Positions 7,995-18,234 of a stretch of DNA of 64,000 bases are shown piece after piece; position 1 is the first letter of the stretch, and each line of letters begins with the position of its first letter. Source of the DNA: JAKRSD01 sp964473995 (GTDB taxonomy: Bacteria > Bacteroidota > Bacteroidia > CAIKAF01). Made by a program: the position numbers and the translations under genes. Location: contig CAYYRB010000004.1 in NCBI GenBank assembly GCA_964473995.1, positions 1 to 64,000 of the forward strand, in the 5' to 3' direction. The notes beneath the pieces were generated by a model that was not told the DNA's origin, ran no database searches, and was given only the letters and a program-made list of their open reading frames with translations.

Positions 7995-9845
7995 ATGGCC
8001 GAACAAGTTAAATATACCGACGACAACGTACGCACGCTGGAATGGAATGAGCATATCCGGCTAAGGCCCGGTATGTACATCGGAAAGCTGGGCGACGGTT
8101 CTTCGCCCGATGACGGAATTTATATTCTTCTGAAAGAAATCCTGGACAACTCGATTGACGAGTTTGTGATGGGCAACGGAAAGAAAATTGAAATCGAAAT
8201 CAACGAAAAAACCGTCACCATACGGGATTACGGGCGCGGCATTCCCCTTGGCAAAGTGGTGGATTGCGTAAGTAAAATCAATACGGGTGCCAAATACGAC
8301 AGCGAAGCCTTTAAAAAGTCGGTAGGATTGAACGGCGTGGGTACCAAGGCGGTAAACGCGCTTTCCACCTTTTTTTCCGTGCAGAGCGTTCGCGAAGGAA
8401 AATCGAAAATCGCCGAGTTCGAAAAAGGAGTCATCACCAAAGATGCTCCGGTGGTAGCCGATGAACAATCGAAACAGGGAACCCGTATCGTGTTTGTGCC
8501 GGATGAAGGCATTTTCCACAATTTCCGCTACCGAAAAGAGTACATCGAGAAGATGATCTGGAATTACTGTTATCTGAACCCGGGGCTCACCATCCTCTTC
8601 AACGGTGAGAGCTTCCGATCCGATAACGGGTTGCTCGATTTGCTCAATGCCAATATTGACGGGGATGTGCTTTATCCAATCATTCACCTGAAAGGAAAAG
8701 ATATCGAGGTGGCCTTTTCACACAGCCACCAGTACAACGAAGAATACTACAGCTTTGTCAACGGGCAATTTACCCCGCAGGGTGGAACGCATCAATCTGC
8801 CTTCCGCGAGGCTTTTGCTAAAACGATCAACGGGTATTTCAAAAAAGATTTTGCCCCGGAAGACATCCGAAACGGCTTAATAGCTGCCGTTAGTGTAAAA
8901 ATTACCGAGCCCGTTTTTGAATCCCAGACCAAAACGAAACTGGGCTCCACCTACATGGAGCCGGACGGTGAAACGGTGCGGTCCTACATCGGGGATTTCA
9001 TCAAACGCGAATTGGATAACTTTCTGCACCGCAATAAAGCGCACGGCGATTCCATGCTGGAAAAAATCGTGAGCAGCGAAAAGGAACGGAAGGAAATGGC
9101 CGGTATCAAGAAATTGGCCCGTGACCGCGCAAAAAAAGCGGCAATTCACAACAAAAAACTGCGCGATTGCCGCACTCATTACAATACCAACAAAGAGGGC
9201 CGTTTGGACACTACGTTGTTCATCACCGAGGGTGATTCGGCTTCCGGTTCCATCACCAAGGCGCGGAACGTGAATACGCAGGCCGTATTCAGTCTGAAAG
9301 GAAAGCCCCTCAATGTGTTCGGACTCACCAAAAAAATCGTGTACGAAAACGAAGAATTCAACCTCCTTCAAAATGCACTCAACATTGAGGAGGGCATCGA
9401 CGGACTTCGTTACAACAACATCGTATTGGCTACCGATGCCGACGTGGACGGCATGCACATACGGCTGCTGCTCATTTCGTTCTTTCTGCAGTTTTATCCG
9501 GAAATTGTGAAAGCTGGCCACCTGTATATTTTGCAGACACCGCTTTTCCGTGTACGCAATAAAAAGGAAACCCGGTATTGCTACTCCGATGAGGAAAGGC
9601 AAAAGGCCATAAAAGATCTGGGTCCGAATCCGGAAATTACCCGATTTAAAGGATTGGGTGAAATTTCGCCCAATGAATTTTCAGGGTTTATCGGGGAAAG
9701 CATCCGCCTGGAACCGGTGCTCACTTCAAAAGACCTTAGCATTAAACAGCTCTTGGCTTTCTACATGGGTAAAAATACGCCCGAGCGCCAGGATTTCATC
9801 ATTGAAAACCTGAAAGTGGAAAAAGATTTGGTGGAGACCGAATAG
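7995..9845 (+). CDS. parE: DNA topoisomerase IV subunit B
   Basis: 616 residues, a full-length type IIA topoisomerase B subunit. The GHKL ATPase domain shows RPGMYIGKLG, LDNSIDEF (Glu/Asn box), DYGRGIP and GLNGVGTKAVNALS. The TOPRIM domain shows EGDSASG (Glu412) and the Mg-binding DADVDG (Asp481, 483, 485). It supplies ATP-driven strand passage for chromosome decatenation together with ParC. The form LEWNEHIRLRPGMYIG and the ~620 length fit the ParE rather than GyrB branch in Bacteroidota. No parC follows; the next gene is on the opposite strand. Confidence 0.9.
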   Translation: MAEQVKYTDDNVRTLEWNEHIRLRPGMYIGKLGDGSSPDDGIYILLKEILDNSIDEFVMGNGKKIEIEINEKTVTIRDYGRGIPLGKVVDCVSKINTGAKYDSEAFKKSVGLNGVGTKAVNALSTFFSVQSVREGKSKIAEFEKGVITKDAPVVADEQSKQGTRIVFVPDEGIFHNFRYRKEYIEKMIWNYCYLNPGLTILFNGESFRSDNGLLDLLNANIDGDVLYPIIHLKGKDIEVAFSHSHQYNEEYYSFVNGQFTPQGGTHQSAFREAFAKTINGYFKKDFAPEDIRNGLIAAVSVKITEPVFESQTKTKLGSTYMEPDGETVRSYIGDFIKRELDNFLHRNKAHGDSMLEKIVSSEKERKEMAGIKKLARDRAKKAAIHNKKLRDCRTHYNTNKEGRLDTTLFITEGDSASGSITKARNVNTQAVFSLKGKPLNVFGLTKKIVYENEEFNLLQNALNIEEGIDGLRYNNIVLATDADVDGMHIRLLLISFFLQFYPEIVKAGHLYILQTPLFRVRNKKETRYCYSDEERQKAIKDLGPNPEITRFKGLGEISPNEFSGFIGESIRLEPVLTSKDLSIKQLLAFYMGKNTPERQDFIIENLKVEKDLVETE

Positions 9846-9861
9846 CAGATTATTCTCCGGT

Positions 9862-11511
9862 CTAGTTTTTAATGATACGCTTGGTCAGGATTCCGCCGTT
9901 TCCGCTCAAACGCATTACATACAGCCCGGCGGGAAGAGAAGATAGGTCTATGTCATTACCCGTAATCGGCAGGTACATCAGCCATTTCCCGGTGATATCC
10001 AAAAGATCGACACGATCAAACGAGCCGGCTGGATTTTGAACCAGGCTCAATATTCCCTCGGTAGGATTGGGAAAAACACGCACATCAGCTTTCACAGAGG
10101 TGAATTCCTGAACTGAAGAAAGAGCGGTACCATAGCGGATATTCAACACGGGAGCCAATTCCGGATCGGTACCGTTACTAAAAATCATCGATCCTTCCGA
10201 GGTGGAGGATGAGGAAATCAAGAACTGCACGTTTTGGCCGCTTTGCAGATAGGGAAGAAAACTCACGGGCAGATCGAGCCTAAGCCAATGCCCGTTGCCC
10301 GAATTGGAACCGAAAAGACAGGGCGCACCCTGAGTATCCGAAACGGCGGAAACATCCGTAGCCTCAACATCTGCCGAGGCGCCGAAAAATCCTGCTTTTA
10401 TCTTCAGCTGAAGAGTGGAAGCCCCCACGGGATTTGTTCCGTTCAATGATTCTCTCCGCAGGAAAATGGAAGCTTTGGCAATGGAGGTGTCGGTCATACC
10501 TGCTAAACTGAAAGAAAGGGCAGCCGAAAAATCGGTCCCACTCTCCTTACCCAACTTAATTACCTCTGCCGTGGCCCCTCCCGAACTTATTGATCCACAG
10601 GTATTGCCTGCGGGAGCAAGCGTATAAAAATCATCCATCAGCAATTTGTGGTAAAACTTGCGGGTATGGTAATCAATCAAATCATTGAAACCCGGTGCGG
10701 AAAGGTGGAAACAATCTTTGGTGATTCCATAATCGCGCATGGAATTGCGGGGTGAAGGATACTCGGGATAGCCTGCGGGCAAAGGGGCGGTCATGGCAGG
10801 ATAGGTACCTCCCGGAGCCACACCGAGGGGAGCATTTTGCCCGAATGTATATTGCATAAGTCCCGTGCAGTTAATAAAATCCACCTGCGGATCTGTATCG
10901 GTATAGGCCTCTACTTCCGCTGAAAATTCATTGAGCAGGTTATTTAACTGAAGAAAGTCAGGAAAGCCCATCCCCTCCCAAGTACCGTAAAAAGGGTGGC
11001 TTGTCTGGAAAGGAGTGAAGCTTTCCACCACTTCTTCAAAATTGGGATATACATATCCACTCCATAAAATGCGGATGCCCGGTTTGGCACTTTTAATGAA
11101 ATCAATAACCGCCAACAAACGCTCCGAAACCTTGTCTTTTAGGGAGTCGGTCTGTTCCTGGGTAAAACTTACATCCCAATCGCCCAATACGTCGTTGCCC
11201 CCGATACTCAGGTGAACTACCTCAATACTCGGATTGGCATTTAACTGGTTTACTATTTCCTGTTGTTTTTCCGCGGTAAGAAAATCATCCGTTTCCGCAC
11301 CGTTTTCTGCCAAGGTAAGGTTGGTGAAATAACGGTAGCCCGAATGGCCCCATTTGTTTAGAACGTTATTGATCGTCTGGTCCACACTCATAAAGAAGGC
11401 CCAACTGTCGCCTACAAGCAATACTTTGGTTTCGGGTGTCTCCGAGCACTGGGAAGTTGCTTTTCCTGCCATCAGCATCATAAAAGCGACAAAGAAATAT
11501 TTACTGGTCAC
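9862..11511 (-). CDS. T9SS-exported SGNH/GDSL hydrolase
   Basis: 549 residues starting at GTG: signal peptide, then an SGNH hydrolase domain with LLVGDSWAFF (catalytic Ser36), GGND near residue 103 and a C-terminal D-x-F-H block (KDCFHLS). A beta-sandwich linker and a type-A T9SS sorting domain follow (VFPNPTEGILSL ... LPAGLYVMRLSGNGG ... KRIIKN). It should cross the outer membrane by type IX secretion and act outside as an esterase or lipase; substrate unknown. It lies 50 bp downstream of rlmH on the same strand and converges with parE. Confidence 0.88.
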   Translation of the reverse strand: MTSKYFFVAFMMLMAGKATSQCSETPETKVLLVGDSWAFFMSVDQTINNVLNKWGHSGYRYFTNLTLAENGAETDDFLTAEKQQEIVNQLNANPSIEVVHLSIGGNDVLGDWDVSFTQEQTDSLKDKVSERLLAVIDFIKSAKPGIRILWSGYVYPNFEEVVESFTPFQTSHPFYGTWEGMGFPDFLQLNNLLNEFSAEVEAYTDTDPQVDFINCTGLMQYTFGQNAPLGVAPGGTYPAMTAPLPAGYPEYPSPRNSMRDYGITKDCFHLSAPGFNDLIDYHTRKFYHKLLMDDFYTLAPAGNTCGSISSGGATAEVIKLGKESGTDFSAALSFSLAGMTDTSIAKASIFLRRESLNGTNPVGASTLQLKIKAGFFGASADVEATDVSAVSDTQGAPCLFGSNSGNGHWLRLDLPVSFLPYLQSGQNVQFLISSSSTSEGSMIFSNGTDPELAPVLNIRYGTALSSVQEFTSVKADVRVFPNPTEGILSLVQNPAGSFDRVDLLDITGKWLMYLPITGNDIDLSSLPAGLYVMRLSGNGGILTKRIIKN

Positions 11512-11561
11512 GATGGGATATGTTTGTGAGGGTAAAGCTACTAAATATAAAATAACTTCAA

Positions 11562-12029
11562 TTATTCCTTGTGATGATAGGGTTCATTTCCGAGAATGGT
11601 AAATGCCCGGTAAACCTGCTCGGTAAAAAACAGCCGCACCATCTGATGCGTGAAGGTCATCCTGGACAGCGAAAGGGCGCCGTCGGCCCGTTTACGTACC
11701 GCAGGACTGAATCCGAAAGGACCGCCTATGGCAAATACGAGGCGTTTATGGCCGGCGTTCATGTATTTTTGAAGTTGCTCTGCAAATTGTATGGAATTCA
11801 TTTCTTTTCCCTTTTCGTCCAACAGGATAAAAAAATCAGACGGCTGTATTCGTTCCAAAATCAGTGTACCTTCTTTCTCGGTCAGTTTTGCGGGTTCGGA
11901 AATCTTCGGGGTCGGAATCTCCTCCAACCTAAAGCGCACATAATGGGATACCCTTTTTTCGTAGCGGGAACAGAGTGTTTTTATCTCGGCATCGTCTGTT
12001 TTTGCCGTACAGAGGACTAAAATTTCCAT
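11562..12029 (-). CDS. rlmH: 23S rRNA pseudouridine-1915 N3-methyltransferase RlmH
   Basis: 155 residues, the normal RlmH length. SPOUT features are clear: FILLDEKGKEMNS, the SAM-binding loop FAIGGPFGFSP, and LSLSRMTFTHQMVRLFFTEQVYRAFTI ending in PYHHKE. It methylates the modified uridine in helix 69 of 23S rRNA using SAM. Confidence 0.95.
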   Translation of the reverse strand: MEILVLCTAKTDDAEIKTLCSRYEKRVSHYVRFRLEEIPTPKISEPAKLTEKEGTLILERIQPSDFFILLDEKGKEMNSIQFAEQLQKYMNAGHKRLVFAIGGPFGFSPAVRKRADGALSLSRMTFTHQMVRLFFTEQVYRAFTILGNEPYHHKE

Positions 12030-12122
12030 CCCATAAAGATATATTTTCTTAAAAAATCAGGACATTTGGCAGACTTTTTGTTTGCTGATTGGTAAATTCG
12101 ACACACCGCGTTTTTTTTTGAC

Positions 12123-12500
12123 ATGAACAGATTTTTTATTTTTCTCGGTTTTTTTCTGCTGAACGCCTCTTTCGGTCATGCTCAATGCAGCGAAGCAATT
12201 CAGGCTTTGAAACTTTCTGATTCAAATGCGCTTTCCGGGCATTTTGCAGCCACGGTAGAATTAACCATCGGGGACGATGAGGTAATTTACAGCAAAGAAC
12301 AGGCAAAGCGCATGGTAGCTGATTTTTTTGCAAAAAATACCCCTGCCGTATATGAAACGCGACACAAAAACGAAGCCACCTCAAACAAATTTATCATCGG
12401 TTCTTACAAGGGTAAAACCGGTACCTACCGCGTGTATGTTTCCTTCCATGCCGAAGCGGGAAAGGATTTCATCCGAACACTGAAATTCGAGCGGGAATAA
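12123..12500 (+). CDS. DUF4783 small secreted protein
   Basis: 125 residues with signal peptide MNRFFIFLGFFLLNASFGHAQ and an NTF2-like fold pattern (SKEQAKRMVADFFAKN ... FIIGSYKGKTGTYRVYVSF). This is the DUF4783 family, restricted to Bacteroidota and often beside housekeeping genes. Function unknown; probably periplasmic. It is divergent from rlmH and 89 bp upstream of carB. Confidence 0.85.
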   Translation: MNRFFIFLGFFLLNASFGHAQCSEAIQALKLSDSNALSGHFAATVELTIGDDEVIYSKEQAKRMVADFFAKNTPAVYETRHKNEATSNKFIIGSYKGKTGTYRVYVSFHAEAGKDFIRTLKFERE

Positions 12501-12589
12501 GGATTACGTTTTGTTGATATTTTGCCCCATTTTGTTAGAAAGCCGTTGGGGCGAATTAGTTACCTTCGCATGCGAAAAATACAAGCCGT

Positions 12590-15416
12590 ATGCCTCGCGA
12601 CTCCAGCATCAAACACGTTCTTATCATCGGCAGCGGGCCCATTATCATCGGTCAGGCCTGCGAATTTGATTATTCAGGTTCCCAGGCGGCTCGATCGCTC
12701 CGCGATGAAGGAGTCGTGGTTTCCCTGATCAACAGTAATCCGGCTACCATCATGACCGATCCGGTCACCGCCGACCACGTGTATCTCCTGCCCCTGGAAC
12801 CGGAAAGCATTCTTCAGATTCTTAAAGAGCAAAAAATAGATGCGGTGCTTCCCACCATGGGCGGACAGACTGCCTTGAATCTGGCCATGCAGTGCGAAGA
12901 AATGGGCATCTGGCAGGAATACGGTGTGCGTATGATCGGGGTTGATACTCATGCCATTGAGACCACTGAAAACCGCGAAAAATTCCGCCGGCTGATGGGC
13001 GAAATCGGAGTAGGTGTAGCACCTGCCGAAACCGCCAATAGTTTTCTGGAAGGAAAAGAAATTGCCCAGCGCATCGGATTTCCGCTGGTGATACGCCCGT
13101 CATTTACTTTGGGAGGAACGGGTGGTGCCGTGGTTTACAAACGCGAAGATTTTGATGCGGCACTATCGCACGGACTTCAAAGTTCGCCCATCCACGAAGT
13201 GTTAATCGATAAGGCCCTTATGGGCTGGAAGGAATATGAGTTGGAATTGCTGCGTGACAGCAACGACAATGTAGTCATCATTTGTACCATCGAAAACTTC
13301 GACCCGATGGGAATTCATACCGGGGACAGCATTACCGTAGCACCGGCCATGACGCTCAGCGATACCGTTTTTGAAGAAATGCGGAATCTGGCTATAAAAA
13401 TGATGCGTTCCATCGGAAATTTTGCCGGGGGATGCAACGTACAGTTTGCCGTAGATCCGGAAACCGAAGATATCGTGGCCATCGAAATCAATCCCCGTGT
13501 ATCCCGCTCCTCTGCCCTGGCATCCAAAGCCACCGGATATCCCATCGCCAAAATTGCCTCCAAACTGGCATTAGGCTATCATTTAAATGAATTGAAAAAT
13601 CCGATTACGGGAACATCGGCTCTTTTTGAACCTACGCTCGATTATGTGATCGTTAAGATTCCCCGTTGGAATTTCGATAAATTCAAGGGAACCAATCGCC
13701 GTTTGGGCTTTCAGATGAAATCCGTCGGCGAAGTGATGGGCATCGGCCGCTCCTTTCAGGAAGCGCTTCAAAAGGCCTGCCAGTCGCTCGAAATAGGACG
13801 CAACGGATTGGGAGCGGACGGCAAAGAACTCACCGACCGGGACGAAATTCTGCACAGCTTGGAAAATGCAAGCTGGAACCGTATTTTCCATGTGTATGAC
13901 GCCATTAAATTGGGCATTCCGATTTCCACCATACACAAGGTCACTAAAATTGACAAGTGGTTTCTTTATCAGATTGATGAACTGGTTCAGNNNNNNNNNN
14001 GTTCAGATTGAAAATACCATCCGCACCTACTCGGTGGATACCATTCCGCGCGATCTTCTCCTGGTGGCCAAACAAAAAGGCTACGGCGACCGTCAGATTG
14101 CTCACCTGCTGAATTGCCTGGAGAGTGAAGTGTACAAAAAACGCGAAGAGGAACGCATACAGCGGGTATATAAGCTGGTGGACACCTGCGCGGCCGAATT
14201 TGAAGCCCTCACCCCCTATTACTACTCTACGTTTGAAGATGAAAACGAGAGTAGGGTAAGCGACCGGAAAAAAGTAGTCATTCTGGGAAGCGGTCCCAAC
14301 CGCATCGGGCAGGGAATCGAATTCGATTACTCCTGTGTACACGGCGTAATCGCAGCGAAGGAATGCGGCTATGAAACCATCATGATCAACTGCAATCCGG
14401 AAACCGTATCCACCGATTTCAACACGGCCGACAAACTGTATTTCGAGCCGGTATTCTGGGAACACATTTACGACATCATCAAATTAGAAAATCCGGTAGG
14501 GGTAATCGTACAATTGGGAGGACAGACAGCGCTTAAACTTGCCGAGAAACTGCACAGATATGGCATTCCCGTCATCGGCACTTCGTTTAACTCACTCGAC
14601 CTGGCCGAAGATCGCGGAAGATTCTCAACATTGCTGAAAGAGTTGGAAATTCCGTATCCTAAATTCGGAACGGTAACTACCGCCGATGAAGCCTTGGATT
14701 TGGCATCAGATCTCGGATATCCCCTATTGGTAAGGCCTTCTTATGTTCTAGGTGGCCAGCGCATGAAAATCGTCATCAATAACGAGGAACTGGAAGCACA
14801 CGTAATCGATTTATTCCGGCATTTCCCCGGAAACCGGGTACTGCTCGATCATTTCCTGGAGCGCACCATCGAGGCTGAAGCAGATGCCATCTGTGACGGA
14901 GAAAATGTGATGATCATCGGAATCATGGAGCATGTAGAACCCGCGGGTGTACATTCCGGAGACAGCTACGCCCTGCTGCCATCGTTTACGCTGGGCGATT
15001 TAGTGATAACCCAAATCAAGGAATACACGGAACGCATAGCCAAGGCTCTTCAAGTGAAAGGACTTATCAACGTGCAGTTTGCCATCAAACATGATAAGGT
15101 GTATGTAATAGAGGCCAATCCACGTGCATCACGCACGGTTCCGTTCATTGCCAAGGCATACGGTCAGCCTTACGTGAATTGGGCCACCAAAGTGATGCTG
15201 GGTCACGCTGAAGTCGGGGATTTTCATTATGATCCTAAATTGGACGGTTATGCCATCAAGGTGCCCGTATTTTCTTACGATAAATTTCCTGATGTGCAGA
15301 AAGAATTGGGGCCGGAAATGAAATCGACGGGAGAAGCCATTTACTTTATCAAAGACCTGCGCGATAAATATTTCAGGGATATTTATGCCCAACGAAATTT
15401 GTATTTAAGCCGATAA
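12590..15416 (+). CDS. carB: Carbamoyl-phosphate synthase large subunit (short form), interrupted by an assembly gap
   Basis: Both ATP-grasp halves are present: first half GSGPIIIGQACEFDYSG, VIRPSFTLGGTGG and EINPRVSRSSALASK; second half GSGPNRIGQGIEFDYSC, VRPSYVLGGQRM and EANPRASRTVPF. It makes carbamoyl phosphate for arginine and pyrimidines with CarA, which is not here. Ten Ns (13991-14000) split the gene and appear to shift the frame. GTTCAG on each side is the same six bases; removing Ns plus one copy (16 nt) restores one 936-codon frame reading DELVQIENTIR. The protein ends where E. coli CarB begins its MGS-like allosteric domain, so that domain is absent. Confidence 0.93.
13991..14000. 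other. Assembly gap (10 N) inside carB
   Basis: Flanked by GTTCAG at 13985-13990 and again at 14001-14006, so the contig ends overlap rather than being separated. Confidence 0.95.
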
Positions 15417-15422
15417 GCAATT

Positions 15423-15632
15423 ATGCTCGGATTGCTGAGAACCTTATTATTCATTGGAATCATATACTACCTGATTCGATTTATTAAACGCGTACTGATA
15501 CCTTATTTCCGGGCAGTGACGGAAATCAATGAACGGCAGAAATCGGATTTGATTTACCGCGGCGACAAATCAAAAAAAGAGCAATCCAACATGCCCGACG
15601 GAGATTATGTGGATTACAAGGAGATCGATTAG
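15423..15632 (+). CDS. DUF4834 small membrane protein
   Basis: 69 residues: one N-terminal transmembrane helix (GLLRTLLFIGIIYYLIRFI) and a charged cytosolic tail with the family's tyrosine-containing end (GDYVDYKEID). Matches DUF4834, a Bacteroidota family of unknown role. It begins six bases after the carB stop, so it is probably co-transcribed, and is followed by a terminator. Confidence 0.8.
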   Translation: MLGLLRTLLFIGIIYYLIRFIKRVLIPYFRAVTEINERQKSDLIYRGDKSKKEQSNMPDGDYVDYKEID

Positions 15633-15654
15633 TTGCCCTCCGATTGTGGTTTAT

Positions 15655-15684
15655 GCCCCTTCTCTTTCGGGGCTTTTTGTTTTC
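15655..15684 (+). terminator. Rho-independent terminator after DUF4834
   Basis: GCCCC (15655-15659), nine-base loop, GGGGC (15669-15673), then TTTTTGTTTTC. Ends the DUF4783/carB/DUF4834 stretch. Confidence 0.8.
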
Positions 15685-15711
15685 TTTGTTAAGTATTAAA
15701 GCAAACGGTTT

Positions 15712-18222
15712 ATGAAAATAGATAAACTTTTCTTCTGGGAATTGGGGATAGGCCTGCTGATCTGTCTGGCGGTATCCTTGTTTTTTGTTTCTCCGGCCCT
15801 GCAGGGTAAGCAGCTGAAGCAATTCGATATTCTTCAGTTTGAAGGTTCTGCAAAAGAAATTAAGGACTACCGTGAAAAAGGGGAGCAGATTTTATGGACT
15901 AATTCCATGTTCAGCGGCATGCCTGCCTACATCATCTCCACGCCCTACAAAGGCAATGTGTTTACCCATATCCGGATTTTTCTTTTGAATGTGCTGCCCA
16001 AACCGGCGCCGCTCATTTTTTTGCTCATGTTGAATTTTTTTATTCTCATGATCGCCGTTCGCGCAGAGCCTTGGCTGGCCGTTACGGGAGCTCTTGCTTT
16101 TGCCTTTTCCACCTATTTCATCGTCATCATTGCGGCAGGTCATAACGCCAAGGTGGATGCCATCGCCTGGCTGCCCGGTGTATTGGGTTCCATGTACATT
16201 ACCTACCGAAGAAATCTTTGGGCCGGTGCAGGGTTGTTCGGCTTACTCTTTGCCATGGAACTGAAAGCGAGCCATCCGCAAATGACCTATTATTTTTCTT
16301 TCCTGGCTCTGGCCTTTGTGATAGGAGAAGCCTTAGGCATGGTGCGCGAAAAACAGTTTCCCCGTTTTTTGAAAGCGTCCGCCTTATTAGGCCTGATGGC
16401 CTTCCTCGCGCTTGGAGCAAATTGGTCCTACCTGAAAACAACCAACGATTATTCGAAATACAGCATCCGTGGAAAATCTGAACTCACTTCCGAAGCGGAC
16501 AATAAAACCTCCGGTCTGGATCGGGACTACATTACCCAGTGGAGCAACGGCATATCCGAAACCATGTCATTTCTCATTCCCAATTTCAAAGGCGGTGAAT
16601 CGGGAGATATTTCTAAAAATGCGGATGCCTTGCAGGCGGTGAGCGCCAAAGAACGCCGAATGCTTCAGGGAAATGCCTACTGGGGTGATCAACCTTTTAC
16701 CGGAGGACCCGTATATGCCGGAGCCGGTATTTTCATGTTGTTCATTTTCGCTCTGTTCTATTTCAAGGATCGCATGAAATGGCCACTTTTGGCGGCATCT
16801 CTCTTCCTTACGGTAATTTCATGGGGCCGTCATATTCCATCCTTCACTGATTTTATGATGGATCATTTTCCCATGTATAACAAATTCAGAGCCGTTGCCT
16901 CGGCACTCATCATTCCTGAATTAGTGGTTCCCTTTTTGGCTCTTGCTTCGCTGACCGTGTTGATTAAAAACCGTGAATCCTTTAATCAACCGGCGGTGTT
17001 AATGGGAAAGACCATGCGATTCCATAATGGCCAACTGTTTTTGGGAGTGGCCGGCGGAATGGTACTCCTACTCGGGCTGATGTTCGCCGTTCCCGGTTTG
17101 TTCAATACGTTTTTTGCCGATGGCGAGTACGATGATGTTATGGCCCGTTTTATGGAAATGGGTGCCCAGCCCCAACAGGCAGCCGAATACCTAGGAGTGC
17201 TGGAAACGGCGCGCATTGCCATTTTCCGGGCAGATGTTTTACGGTCCCTTTTGTTTGTGGTGCTTACCGCAGCTATGGTTTGGTCTTACGGAAAATTCGG
17301 CTATCACAAATACCTCTTCGGTGCAGGAATCTTCGTTATAACAGCCTCCGATTTGATTACCGTGAACCGCCGCTACCTGAACGAAAACAACTTTGTAAAC
17401 AAAAATGAATCGTTTAAAAAGACCATAGCTGACGCCGAAATTTTAAGAGACAACGATCTCAATTACCGGGTCGCCAATTTGGCCGTGAGCACTTTCCAGG
17501 ACGCCACCACTTCCTACTACCACAAATCTATCGGAGGTTATCACGGAGCCAAACTGAAAAAGTACCAGGAAGTAATCGAAAAAGGTCTGTCACCCGAATT
17601 GGAACGCATGATTGCCCTTATTCAAGCCGGTCCCGGAGCCGAGGAGTTACAGAATCTGCTGCAGAATATCCATGTGTTGAACCGGCTCAATACCCGTTAT
17701 TTCATTCTCAATCCGCAAGGTGCACCCATGCGAAATCCTTACGCATTAGGAAATGCCTGGTTCCCGCGGCAAATCATTTGGGTTAACAACGCCGATGAGG
17801 AGATGAACCAGATGATTACCCAAAATCCAAAACAGGCCGCCATAGTGGACAAGCAATTTGAGCAAACACTGGCGGGGGTAAAATCCGGCGAAGATTCCCT
17901 TTCTACGGCTAAACTTACCGCATACCACCCCGAAAAATTAACCTACGAAGTGAATGCTTCAGCAGACCGCCTGTTGGTATTCTCGGAAATTTGGTATCCC
18001 GAAGGCTGGTTCTGCTACATAGACGGCAAAGAAACGCCTCTGGCACGGGCAGATTATTTGTTCCGCGCGGTAAAAATTCCCGCCGGAAAACATCAGGTAG
18101 AATTGGTTTTTGCGCCTCGATTCCAAACCGATGAGAATATCTCGCTGGCCTTCAGCCTTTCCTTGCTGCTTTTTGCGTTGGGATTGCTCACAAAAGAAGC
18201 ACTTCCCTTTTTCAAGAAATAA
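15712..18222 (+). CDS. YfhO-family multi-spanning membrane protein
   Basis: 836 residues with a dozen or so hydrophobic helices (first at residues ~10-27; a dense block at ~85-250; more at ~345-560; a last one near 800-820) and a soluble C-terminal part (~580-790). The order and motifs (SGMPAYI, AGHNAKVDAIAWLP, WYPEGW) are those of the Bacteroidota YfhO family, GT-C-fold proteins linked to glycosylation of envelope polymers. Donor and acceptor are unknown. It starts the glycan block and is 12 bp upstream of the next glycosyltransferase. Confidence 0.88.
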   Translation: MKIDKLFFWELGIGLLICLAVSLFFVSPALQGKQLKQFDILQFEGSAKEIKDYREKGEQILWTNSMFSGMPAYIISTPYKGNVFTHIRIFLLNVLPKPAPLIFLLMLNFFILMIAVRAEPWLAVTGALAFAFSTYFIVIIAAGHNAKVDAIAWLPGVLGSMYITYRRNLWAGAGLFGLLFAMELKASHPQMTYYFSFLALAFVIGEALGMVREKQFPRFLKASALLGLMAFLALGANWSYLKTTNDYSKYSIRGKSELTSEADNKTSGLDRDYITQWSNGISETMSFLIPNFKGGESGDISKNADALQAVSAKERRMLQGNAYWGDQPFTGGPVYAGAGIFMLFIFALFYFKDRMKWPLLAASLFLTVISWGRHIPSFTDFMMDHFPMYNKFRAVASALIIPELVVPFLALASLTVLIKNRESFNQPAVLMGKTMRFHNGQLFLGVAGGMVLLLGLMFAVPGLFNTFFADGEYDDVMARFMEMGAQPQQAAEYLGVLETARIAIFRADVLRSLLFVVLTAAMVWSYGKFGYHKYLFGAGIFVITASDLITVNRRYLNENNFVNKNESFKKTIADAEILRDNDLNYRVANLAVSTFQDATTSYYHKSIGGYHGAKLKKYQEVIEKGLSPELERMIALIQAGPGAEELQNLLQNIHVLNRLNTRYFILNPQGAPMRNPYALGNAWFPRQIIWVNNADEEMNQMITQNPKQAAIVDKQFEQTLAGVKSGEDSLSTAKLTAYHPEKLTYEVNASADRLLVFSEIWYPEGWFCYIDGKETPLARADYLFRAVKIPAGKHQVELVFAPRFQTDENISLAFSLSLLLFALGLLTKEALPFFKK

Positions 18223-18234
18223 CGGAACGAAGGG

